Below are positions 49,824 through 64,000 of a DNA stretch of 64,000 nucleotides, piece by piece; within the stretch, counting starts at the first letter, position 1, and every line of letters starts with the position of its first letter. The stretch spans positions 14,577,001-14,641,000 of the forward strand of contig NC_090787.1 in assembly GCF_040054535.1 (NCBI RefSeq), in the 5' to 3' direction. The notes beneath the pieces are model-generated. The model saw only the letters and a program-made list of their open reading frames with translations. It made no database searches and was not told where the DNA came from. The position numbers and the translations under genes are program-made. The stretch is from Antennarius striatus. Taxonomy: Eukaryota > Chordata > Actinopteri > Lophiiformes > Antennariidae.

Positions 49824-50154
49824 AAGAATCCTCAACAGGTTTTCAAAGGACATTGGTTACCTGGACTCGCTGCACCCGTGGACATTTGTGGACTTTATCC
49901 AGGTGAGTCTCACCTCGGCAGGTTTGGTCGCTGGCGCTGCAGCATGGGAAGGCCATTTCATGCCTGGCTAAACTTGCTTTGTGGTCCGGGTCCCCTAATC
50001 TGGAAACAATTACTGTAGGATTACCCGCCAGCGCAGCCCAGTGCCTGCACAGATTTAATAAAAGTGTGCACACAGGCTGAGGGCGTGGCTCCCTCAGTGT
50101 TACACAACAGAAGCGGCATCTTCAGAGGATGTGTACGGAGACGAAGCAAGTGAT

Positions 50155-50254
<100 letters not shown>

Positions 50255-52449
50255 ACCAAAGAGGAAGTAAAGGCCACAGTATGATGGGTTCCGATGTGGG
50301 GGGAAAACAGCGGGAAAGGCGGGGGGTGGGGAGTTGGTGAGGATGTTGTGTTGAGTGGTAAAGAGAAGTGTGAGCAGCAGCAACACGATGTGTTGTGGAG
50401 TGAGGCTGGAAACGTGGTAGAGGGGGAAGGGGACAGGTCAGTTGGAACGGATTTAGACTGGGACTCGCACCTCTCAGCCCAGTTCCCCTAATGCACCAGT
50501 CTCACAGCCCTGGTAGCCAATGGCCACCATGACGCACAACCAGGTTGGGTTACCAAATGCCACCCTGCCACCGTTGAAAGCCATCTCCCTCGAAAGAATG
50601 CAGAGAAGAGCCAGCTCATGGAACCTAGTGCCACAAAGAAGGGAATGTTCACTACACAATTCGAGGTAGAGGAGCAGGCGTGGCTCTTTGGTTTGGGCCG
50701 AAGAATAGAACAAAGGCGCACTGAAAACGAATCCCCCCTCCACAATGCCTGAGTGATGTTTGTGGCAGATACCCATCTCACAGTAGACAAAAGCCATCTT
50801 AAATGCTGAAAGCACAAAAGATCATATTCACAAAAGCTTTTTTGTCTGCTATAGTTTCCCTCATTCTGATAATTAGGGGAATAATGCTTGAGTAAAATAA
50901 TAACTTTGTAGACGACCAGAAGTCCATCTGAAAACAGCAAAAGTAGACAAGGTCATGACTGGAAACAGTCCTATATGTGTTCTCTCTATTCGTATTACTC
51001 ATCCATTCCACCTTTTGGAGTTTTATGCCCTAAAGTTCATAACCACGTCTGTACGTTACTGAATGATAAGTGAAGAGTATCCAGCTAGATCATGTGCAGA
51101 TGCTTCTGTTCATTGTTTTGCGGCAGCAGAAAGTGGGAAGTGATTGTGATGATGACAAAGGTGGCATCCTTTGGACAAAACACTTTTGTTTGTGATGCTT
51201 TATTCTCTTGTTTGCAGGTGTCTTTCATGGAGTGGCCTTTAATGCTTTCAGGAAGGAAGATTTTCACTCTTTTTATCAAAGTCTTAGCCACGCAGAAAAG
51301 CTGCTGATCCTGACTATTGTTGCTCATTCGCAGAGGGACATTTCCCCCATAGTCATTGTTTAAATGGTTGTCAGTAGGGAATAAAGTGAAACTTCATAAA
51401 CAAAGCCCTAACTGGTTTATCTCTCTCTATGGGGACTGGCTGCTTCTGTGCAGGGATTTGCGCCAGAGCCTCCCCCATTATGGTGAAGTAAGCACTTCAC
51501 AGCCCTTCAGCACTGCCCCCTGTACTCGCCTAACAAGGGGATTCCCTCACGCCGGGGGGAACCTGGTTACACGCCATAGCCACATTTTTTTTCCACAGGT
51601 CTCATTTAGTAGTAATTTAGTGTATTTGGAAATAGGCTCTTTTTCTCCCCTCTTTATGGCCATGGGACAATGACAGAAATGTCAATTAAAAACACCTCAG
51701 GCTTTGGGGACTGTCAGCTTTGTGTAGACTTGACCTTTAAATCCTGGGTTGCCTCTATTTTCAGAGAAGGGGCAGAGGAGGAGGGCAACACAATAAGGGG
51801 TGAGTACAGGGGTCTTTCATTGGAGGACTTTATGTGAAGGCTCTTGACCAAGTCACATCACAAACTGTGGGGTCCATCACAAGCATCTTGCTTTTAAATA
51901 GACTCCGGTGTGTGATCTCACTAATTTAAATGGAAAATAGAATAGAGAAAATAGACAAGTGCTTGTCTACAGTAAGAAGACACAAGCACAGTAGCACCTA
52001 AGATGCACACAAACACCGAGGGAAACCGGCCATTGTCTAGAAACACTGGCGGGTGGAACATTGTGTGAACTCGTGCATTGTGGCACATTGTGTGTCAAGG
52101 CCTTTCAGCGGCTTTGTTGGATATGAGAACTGCTGACGTAACCGTGAGTGCTGTAGGATGGGATTTCACTGGCTTTTTCTGCTTCTTTACCACTGGTGAC
52201 AGAAGAAATGAAGAATGCTCTGGCTCCAGGCGATACACAGGTTATCCTGAGAAACACAGAACACAGTCCAGTATGGAAACACATTGACTGGACCGTAAAT
52301 GCCCCCCTTTGAGTATTGTTTTATGACAACACCACCGTCCTGCTTAAGGTGAAACATACGTGTGACAACATAAAGATCAGAAGAGGGTTTAAATTTTACT
52401 TTCATTTATCAAGTTTTTATAATTGATACCCAGAAAAATGGGCAACCCA

Positions 52450-52489
52450 GTGTGTGTGTGTGTGTGTCTGTGTGTGTGTATGTGTGTGT
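52450..52489. repeat. (TG)n microsatellite
   Basis: Short interrupted TG tract, about 40 bp. Confidence 0.9.
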
Positions 52490-54276
52490 CCTGTTTGCTT
52501 CTGGGTGTGCTTAAGCGGCCTCTCAGCAATACCACACATGGTCATTTGATGGCGAGCATCGGCCGGCTAAAGCTTTCAGTATGTGTATGTGTGGTCTCTC
52601 ATGATGCTGCGGTCCAGCACCTCAGCTGCTCTGACTCAGATATGCAGGCCTGGGGACTTACATAACAAAGTCTCAACATAATCTTGAATCTCACCTCATG
52701 TCAATATAATGAAGAGAAAGGGCTTCAGTGCTTTCCGGCAGGGAATTTTTGTATTTGTGCGTCGCTGTTTTTGTATTTGTGCTTGAAAAAGTTTGTTTTC
52801 ATGATGGCAAGTGAATAAAAAGGAAGGGTTAGACCGAATTAATGATTTGGTGGAGTGATTTATAGTAGAAGGACAGAGGGAAAGAAAGAAGGAGGGAGGG
52901 AGAGCATTTCAAAGCCTTTCTCTTATTTCCAAAATGGGTTTGGAAATCAGCAGCTTGACTGAGCCCAAATAAGTGACTTCTTTTACCTTTTCACAGCACA
53001 CAAAGGCCTAATCCTAGGACTACTTGAGCCACCAATGTAGACAGCGACTGAGACCACCACAGTATGTGTCAGACCCTCCTCACCACACACAAAACACATT
53101 GACTGCAGCTTTATGAAGTGAAAATGGCCCAGAAAGGCAAAATGTGAAGGAGGTGTCCACAGTCATTTCTCCTGAAGAAAAGCCACAGCATCTGGGCATT
53201 TAATGGTAAAATAAAGCCCAAAGAGAGAGCAGAATAGATTGTGTCACTACTATTGTTCCAGAGTCGAAGTGGAACAGCCCTGTTTTGTTTCAATACTACT
53301 GACCTTTGCATCTTATTGTCCCGTTTCGTCACCAAAAAGTGTGGAGCAAAAAAATCAACAAAAAAAAAAAAATTCCAGGAATGACAGAGGAATTTTCCTC
53401 GTCCCGCCTTCCCCTATTTCCTGTTTTGTTTGCACTTCTTTTTTTCCCAGTGGCAAATATTGCACGCTGTCAGTAAATAAAGGGAGGATGAAAAAGGGTT
53501 TGTAAAAACCGTACTGAGTCCCTGTGTCCGGAGGGATGTTTAATTAAAGGCAAGTGTTTATTTTTTTGCTGCGGAACAACAGCAGCTATCATTGCTGAAC
53601 ACAAATATAGCAATTAACTTCAATTTTCTACATTTATTTGGACATCAAAGAGCTGATAGAATCATTGAGGAAATAAAGCAATTAGGGTCAGCATAGATTT
53701 CAATGGTCTTTGGACACAGGGGTGAACCCAGTGTGCCTGAATGACTGAAACACATGCGTGCAGAAGCTTTCTTTTCTTGCTAAAGAGCAATTAGCAGTAA
53801 GTCTTTATTTGAACTGTTTGTATACAAAACCTTTCATCCTTTTATCCTCTCTTATGTGCAGTGGGATGTGGTTTTGGGAGTTTTCTGTTCCTGTGTGGTT
53901 TCACAAGAGATATGGATGTGGTCTAGGGGGTCGAGGTGTACGCTCGTCGGATCACATATCGGAGTCATCTGTGTAGTGTGGGTGGGGGCCACGGTGTTCC
54001 CGATGCTGACATGATAAGCGCCAGACCACGCAAATGGATCACATCAAACGGAGGCCTTGGCGACATCGGGCCCTGGGGAGCAGGAGGAGGCAAGTCTGCT
54101 ATCTAATGGTTCCTGTTCCTCTGTCCCCTCAGATGACCCACTGTCAGATAAGACAGTCAGAGCTTCCAGATTAAAGTAGACCTGGTTAGAATTTAAATGA
54201 AACAATTACCAGACATGAATGACCAGTGTCACTGTGTCACAAAAGAGCAGCAAGCGAGTAAAAGGAAAGTAGCATA

Positions 54277-54630
54277 CAGTGCGCCCTCGTTTCTCGCGAT
54301 TAATGCGTTGCAGGAACCACACGCGATTAACGAATTCCGCGATAGAGCGAGAAACTATTTATCTCATTATTTACGGTAATTTAATCGTTTATGAACCCTC
54401 CCCATGCTGTTATTAAACCTCTTTCTATCTGTTTTACCTTTTCCCACACTCTTATCAACTGTTTAAAGCACTGTTGTGTCTCACGGAAGTCCGAGACTCA
54501 GGGAACGTAGTGCACTTCCAGGTGCCGTAAGCCAATAGAAGGCGCGCACAGTATCACGGGACCGCCTACCAAAAATCCGCGATGAGGTGAAGTCGCGAGC
54601 GTTGATGCGCGAATGCACGAGGTCGCACTG
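54277..54630. mobile_element. pogo-like non-autonomous inverted-repeat element, copy 1
   Basis: It begins TA-CAGTGCGCCCTCG and ends CGAGGTCGCACTG-CA. The ends are imperfect inverted complements, with a TA (mutated to CA on the right) at each side, as in Tc1/mariner/pogo insertions. The interior has GATTAATGCGTTGCAGGAAC and AAAATCCGCGATGAGGTGAA, shared with 62930-63196. About 354 bp, no transposase. Confidence 0.72.
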
Positions 54631-57600
54631 CATATGATAAGACATTTGTTAAGTTAATATTTGATTTCTTCTAGAGAGGCTGGATAACATGCAATAATGA
54701 CTCATGTGCTACCATCTCACTTCTCAGTCTGGTAGCCTTCCATCAAGGCTAAGATTGAAACTTATGTACTGTGAAATTCTTGGGATCAGTTGTGCTTAGT
54801 AGCTTCCACTCACTGTTTGATTGTGTGGGGCTCCACTACAGCAATAGATGGACTAGTAATACCCTCTTATCGGAACAGCAAATGGAATTGAGTAGCTTTT
54901 CATCATAAGGCTACACTGAAAGTGATCATGCTTAAATATGTGCTTAAGTGGCAGATAACATCCGTAATTAAGGTGGTAAATTAAATTTTCATCTCTCTGG
55001 GCTAGTCTGAGACCACTGAAGGTAACAGTTTGATCCCAATCTCCACGCTCAGGATTCATCTCTTTGGATGTGTCTAATTTCAGGGTGTGAGGTTCCAATT
55101 TTATCATCTACCATCTGAATATGAAATGTGTACATTGTATACCTTCAGTTAAGGAGAAATGGTCTCGCTGTTATTCAGCGGCGGTAGAGGTAAATCAATC
55201 AATGTAACACAATAATAACACACTCACAGTGAATACACTAACAATGTGTACAAGTCCAGCTATAGTATAGATGTACAACAGTAAAGAAAAAGGTAGAGTT
55301 AAAGTTATATCCATGGTAATGTTTACTATTTAAAATTCTCTTATCTGAAATTTTTTTTTGAAAAAGATTAAACTGTATGATGTTTTCCTTCCTTTCTAAA
55401 TTGTAGTAAACAATAAGTATACAAGTGTAAAAAATGTTCACTCTTGTGAAATACACTCATCTCAAAATGGCATTTCTGTGCAGTTCTTGAATAAATGTAC
55501 TTGCCACCACTACCAATACTAATTTAAATGAGCCAGAATGAATTGGTGCCATTATTTTGGTTGTACAAAGTAAAAGCATAAAAACAGTAAATTTTCTGCT
55601 CTCATCATTATAAGTAAAGACTATTTAAAACAAAACATTTGAAAATGTTGCCATGGTTAAGAAAAGCACTCTCTATATAGAATGACCTATTTCAGTCATC
55701 ATATATAAATTAGTACTGTATTAGGATCTCAGATGCACAGGTTGGCAGGTTGGTCTGGAACAAACTCTGCATTCTATTAGCATAGCAACTGCAGGAGTCA
55801 GATAGGTAAAAGAATTTAGTCAAATAAAAGTACAGAAGGGCATGAAGTGGAAGCACTTATGGAGTAAGATTAATAATAACATCATAATCCTAACTTTATT
55901 CATCAGAATCCTGCTTCACAGTATAAACACAGTACCGATGTGACTTTGTCATCAGTGTCGTCAGAGGCCTTTCCTCCAATCCTGCTCAGGCAGCTCCGGT
56001 ATTGCGGTCTAGATGTGTCACACACCCATTAACACGGGTCAGGAGTCACTGTGTTGTTGAGGTCTGTGTGGTTTGAGTGTGATGTATCACACACCCACAG
56101 TGTGGTTCCCAGAACCCTCTGCCAGTCACTGTGGCCATGCCTGCTGGCCGGATGCTCTGCCAGACAGGCTTACAGGCCAGAAGTGTTGAAGGGAAAGCCC
56201 AGGAGAGCTGGGGTATTTGCTGCAGTGGCCAAGGAGTAAATTCTCACCTGCTTCTAAGTGAGAATTAGCCCTGCATTGGTTTTCCTTTCACACTGTGTGT
56301 CATAAAACCTCAGTCCCTCAACCTGTAGTTACCTTATTGCACTTCTATGATGATCTCATACAAATACAACTGGCGGAGTTTCTGCTGTTTAGCTTTATAA
56401 AACAGATCTTGCTTTCCCAGTGTTAGCCAATACAGTATCAGCAGAGCTTTTGACTCATTGGGACATGCTGTGCTCACACATCTGCTTTTGTCACAGGTAT
56501 TTTTGCAGGTCACTGGAGTGATTGCAGTGGCTGCTGCAATCATCCCCTGGATCCTCATTCCTGTCATTCCCCTCCTCGCTGTCTTCCTGTTTCTGCGACG
56601 CTACTTCCTGAAGACCTCCAGGGACATCAAGCGCCTAATTTATCTATTTTTGGGTGGCGGGGTGGGAATGTTCATTTGTGGTAATAGATTAAAAAAAGGC
56701 AGTCTACAGAAATGCTAATAGACCATTGAAGGCCATGGTCATTAACATAAAGGCTAAAGGTGGCGCTTGTGTATGGCTCAGCCACACGCAGTTTCCTCTA
56801 GAGACGGGAGTTCATGACATTACATACAATGGGAAAAATGCCAAGTGGCAAGACGAGGTCACTGCAGCCTTCAGTTCATCTATTTTGCTTTGAGAGCCCA
56901 AAAGCACATTGTCTACAACAGATTTCATCTTAAAGAACAAAAGTTCCATTAAAAAGCTCAGGTGGTGTCTTTTGTTTTGTAATTCTACCAAATATACAAA
57001 AGGCCACTCAAAAGCAACCTTTTCAAATATTAAAACTTTTCAGCATTACATTAAATTATCATTTACCATTAAATTATCAAAATAAAAATATTGCCATTTA
57101 AAATATGTAAGTCCAGCATGGCATTTATCCATGTTCTTTAAAATTCTAAGAGATAAGGTTTGTCAACATTTCTTTTACTCGGAGTTCGGTGTTTTCCCAC
57201 CTTTCATTCTCTCTGCAAGGGCTGAGCACCATCCGAGTCTTCAAGTTCCGGAAGGGGTTTCAGCAAATGTTTGATGATTGTCAAGATTGTCACTTGAGTG
57301 AGAATAAAAAGGTATAATTCAACTGTGGTTATTCAGCTTTTGTCACATCCATCTAAAGCCAATTAAATTAATGTAGTATCTGAACCATGTGTTTGCTAAC
57401 AGAGGCCTGTTTCTTGTTTCTCGCTGGTTCGCCGTGCATCTTGTTCATCAGTGGGTATTCAATATACTGAAGTGGAAGTTCTAACATCTTTGTGTTTTCA
57501 CTAAATAAAACAATTTAAAGAACATATTATTGCTTATTCCTTAGTATGTACCCTGAAAAAAACATTTTTGATGGATGGCATCAGTGGAGAGAGTAGCTGA

Positions 57601-57766
57601 GTATGCAGAGCTGGAGAGTGAAGCACCATGGGAGACGGACAAACAGCCTCCATGTGATTGGCCCAAGATGGGCTCCATCAATTTTGACGGAGTCAACTTT
57701 GTCCACAGTTCCAGTGAGCCTTTGGTCCTAAAGAACCTGAAGGTCTCCATCACACCCAGAGGAAAG

Positions 57767-61033
<3,267 letters not shown>

Positions 61034-61190
61034 TTGGCATTGTAGGATGCACTGGTTCTGGTAAGAGCTCCCTGATCGCTGCCTTATTCTGACTGGCGGA
61101 ACCCGAGGGAAGAATAGTGATTGATGGCTTTCTGACTCAGAGATGGATGTGCACAAACTACGCCAAAAAATGTCCATCATCCCACAGGTG

Positions 61191-64000
61191 CCATTTTAAA
61201 ATCTACCTCAAAACCAGCTTTTGTGTCTTGACACTAGAAACTGCATACAGTTAGAAATTGTCAACATTTAATAGAAATTTGTCTAAAATAGACTTTAGAT
61301 ATCATACATTGGAATGTAAATACTTGTTCAGTGTGAAATTATGCATTAAATGTTGAACTCTCCCTTTCACAGGTTCTTAGATTACTTGTGATTGAGAGAG
61401 TCAGACATGACAGATGAACAACAGTAAGAGACACCTTCCTACTTGGGCCCTTTTTATGCACATGGCTTCCAAAGAGCTAAAACAAGTGAGGAGAATTACA
61501 GTCGTCTCTTATGAGATTTCTGAAACTGAGACAAACGGATGCCTTGAGACAGTTTAACTTTATTTCCGCTTGTTGAAACTGATACGGCATTAAGAAAATG
61601 CCAGCCTGCGGGTGAGTGTCAGCAGAGTGGAGGTAGGGGAGAAGACTCCCACGGCCTGTACTGTGAAGAGAGCAGTTCCCCATCCCTGACAGAGGATTAG
61701 CCCTCTACCCCCAAAACATGGGAAAGCTGCTTAGATGAAGTCTCCCCCATCCTCACAGCCAGTCCCCTTGTACACCATCACTTTGCCCAAGTCTCAAACA
61801 TTTCCAGGGTGCAGCCAAGATGCCCAAAAACAGTTTCATTAATGCTCCTCCGCGGATTTGATAGGTTTCTGGCATCGCCACCACTTCAGATTAAGTTTTG
61901 CTTCCCAGTCCAAACTAGTTTGAAATGGATGATTTGTGTTTGATGTGATTTTGTTTACTCTCTTCGTCTCTCCTAGAGGGTGAGACTTGCACAAAGTGTC
62001 ACGTTAGAACTTTAAAAGCACACCCATCTGTCTCACACACTGGATGCCATTCTCACGTTAGGAAGTCTCACCTGCATTCAGACGGGTCGAGTTTCTCTGT
62101 GTCGTCCTCTCGGTTCTGCAAACTTATATAACAGGAAGCCTCTCGGATATAAGCGAATTCGTCTGAAAGCTTTTTTTTTTTCTCCTTCTAGACATCCATG
62201 ATAAAGTGATATTCAGTCAGCCTTTCACATATTAAAAAATGTGTTATAAATTGCTTCATGTGGAATTTTGAGAGTGTGATAAGTCTACTATCCATTGCCC
62301 ATGAGGAGTTTCATTATTTGTCACCCACAGATTTGATTACGATATGCTTTTATTAGCATATGGTATTTAAAAGGGATCCATTTCAGTTTCTATTGAATTC
62401 TCAGGAATGAGTTTTGAAAAAATGGATTCTGTAGCAAACAGAGAGCTTAGAATTGGTGAAGCACATAATCGGTCTATGGAAAGCTGTGCTTGAAAGCAGT
62501 TTTTCCCCCACCTAACGTTGAATCCTCAATTAAAGTATGTCACAAAACTAGTTTGAATTGGGACTTCAGCTGGCGTAATGACAAGGCGGTGTTTTGGTGA
62601 CAGAAGGAAAAGCTCATTGGAAGTAAAGAGGTAGAACATTTGCAGGAGTCAGGTAGCAGGTTGGCGTCCTGAAAGCTTTATTTTTGTAGATGGAAACTGA
62701 AGCAGTTAGTCTAGACTCTCCTGACCTACATGGAGGTTCGTTGAGACACGGTTTTGTACTGCATGTGTACAAATCTGTGAGCTCACACACACACTGTAAG
62801 TGAATGCTGGCTTGTCCTCTGCGTTGCTGTCAGAGATCTGACTTTAAACCTGACCTGGATGAGAGCAGAGACGAACATCTGGATTGCAGACAGTGATGGA
62901 TTCACAATGACAGGATCCTTTTAGACCTACAGTACGCCCTTGTACCTCGCGGTTAATACATTCCAGGAACCACACGTGAATTACAAATTCCGTGATATAG
63001 CCACAAAGGATTTATCTTATTGTTTATGGTAATTTAAAATGGAAGTGCGTTGCCTTCCGAGACTCACGGAACATAGTGCGCTTCCAGATGCCGTCAGCCA
63101 ATAGAATGCACGTACGGTATCACGTGACTGCCAACCAAAAATCCGCGATGAAGTGAAGTTTCAAGTGTTAATGCGCGAATGTTCGAGGACGCACTGTACT
63201 GAGTATTTACTTTTAAACTTACCAGTCGATTATTTCCTATTTTACGTATAGGTTAGATCCTTATCTGAGCTGAGCTGGAGTGATAACATTTTCCAAACTG
63301 TGATGAAGAAACAGTGAAAGTCTATCTGGTATTTAACTGACAGGTGCAGTGTTGTGTAACATCTACTGATGTGATGTTACATATATCTTTAAAGCTGTTT
63401 TCATTGTGACTCATTATACATTATAATAACTTAGATATCAAAACATCAGTCTTATATTTCAAGAGAAGGCAGAGCTCTATTTGTTCATTGATAAAAACAA
63501 AGCGAAAATGATGTGATACGAAAAGCTTATCTAGAGCCACTCCTTTGGCGAGACAGAAAAGACGGTCACTTTATGACGTCCGGGGAGAGTTCTGGTGAAT
63601 GTTCAGCAAAGATCACTGCAGGATTTATGAATAAATATCTGTCCTGACACGAGGAGCTGTCAGCCCGCTCCTGTTTATCAGGTTTACCTGGCATGTTGGA
63701 TGAGTGCCTGTGTGGACTTGTGAGCTTGTTCCAGGGAAGTGCAATAAAGAGCTTTTTTGCTCTCTTAAAGATTTCTGTGTGGCTGAACCTTTATACAGGT
63801 GTGTGGTTCAACATAAATACATATCTGGGACATCCCAGCTGTCTGAGATCTGAGGCTGTCCTTTTATATGGGCAGTCAGCTGATGAGATAACCCTTCCTA
63901 ACAGATGCCGGTACATTTGACTGAGAAAAGCTGTTACTTTTCAACATTTTGAGATTCTAATCTGTAATTTAGATACAGTATGAAATCCTTTGTAAGGTAA
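61191..64000. other. non-coding tail of the window
   Basis: A very degraded match to the ABCC4 exon after Walker A may lie at about 61373-61423 (TDEQ-like reading), at low confidence. The pogo-like copy 2 is at 62930-63196. Otherwise nothing recognised; no further NBD2 exons (signature or Walker B) were seen. Confidence 0.45.
62930..63196. mobile_element. pogo-like non-autonomous inverted-repeat element, copy 2
   Basis: Flanked by TA on both sides (62928-62929 and 63197-63198). It begins CAGTACGCCCTTG and ends CGAGGACGCACTG. Blocks such as AGCCAATAGAATGCACGTAC and AAAATCCGCGATGAAGTGAA match copy 1 at 54277-54630. It lacks about 90 bp of the middle of copy 1. Confidence 0.75.

Noticed and set aside
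61373-61423. NBD2 exon following Walker A
   Set aside because: Only a few residues (TDEQ-like) resemble ABCC4; too weak to annotate as an exon.

Overview
The window is vertebrate nuclear DNA, almost certainly from a ray-finned (teleost, probably percomorph) fish. Genes are split by GT-AG introns. RTE/Rex3-like LINEs, tRNA-derived SINEs, hAT-like and pogo-like elements and long microsatellites are abundant. Gene order and orientation match the human 13q32 block UGGT2-DNAJC3-CLDN10-ABCC4 (human order recalled from memory, not searched). DZIP1, which lies between DNAJC3 and CLDN10 in human, is not seen here.

Layout: (1) 1-4817 (+) holds the last eight coding exons of uggt2, the ER glycoprotein-folding sensor. 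They encode 315 residues ending in an RDEL retrieval signal. (2) 4.8-12.3 kb is mostly non-coding and contains a decayed RTE/Rex3-like LINE (8999-12047) bounded by an 18-bp target-site duplication. (3) 12349-22127 (-) is a complete 12-exon dnajc3 (ER co-chaperone p58IPK, 499 aa), with a perfect ER-stress response element about 150 bp upstream of the start codon. Its intron 4 carries a 2.5-kb inverted-repeat transposon with a SINE and hAT-like DNA nested inside. (4) 22981-34797 (-) is a claudin-10 array: a 256-aa gene, a decayed copy, a 261-aa gene, and a cldn10 gene with two alternative first exons (10a and 10b forms, 227 and 226 aa). (5) 36980-61190 (+) is a long abcc4-like pseudogene. Both ATP-binding halves are still recognisable, but it has in-frame stops, frameshifts and missing exons, and a second, nearly intact RTE/Rex3-like LINE (38675-41817) sits in one intron. 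(6) The rest, to 64000, is non-coding with microsatellites and two pogo-like inverted-repeat elements.

Functional links: uggt2 and dnajc3 both serve ER protein quality control and are convergent neighbours. The claudins form paracellular ion pores. The abcc4 relic marks loss of one transporter copy. I found no CRISPR array, prokaryotic system or clearly new gene system. The most interesting signals are splice-site oddities (a GC-AG intron, a tandem acceptor before the RDEL exon, a microsatellite at a 5' splice site), the ERSE, the claudin array with its decayed member, and the mutation patterns of the two LINE copies. All exon limits come from reading splice sites and reading frame by eye. 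Each complete gene model has a coding length divisible by three.
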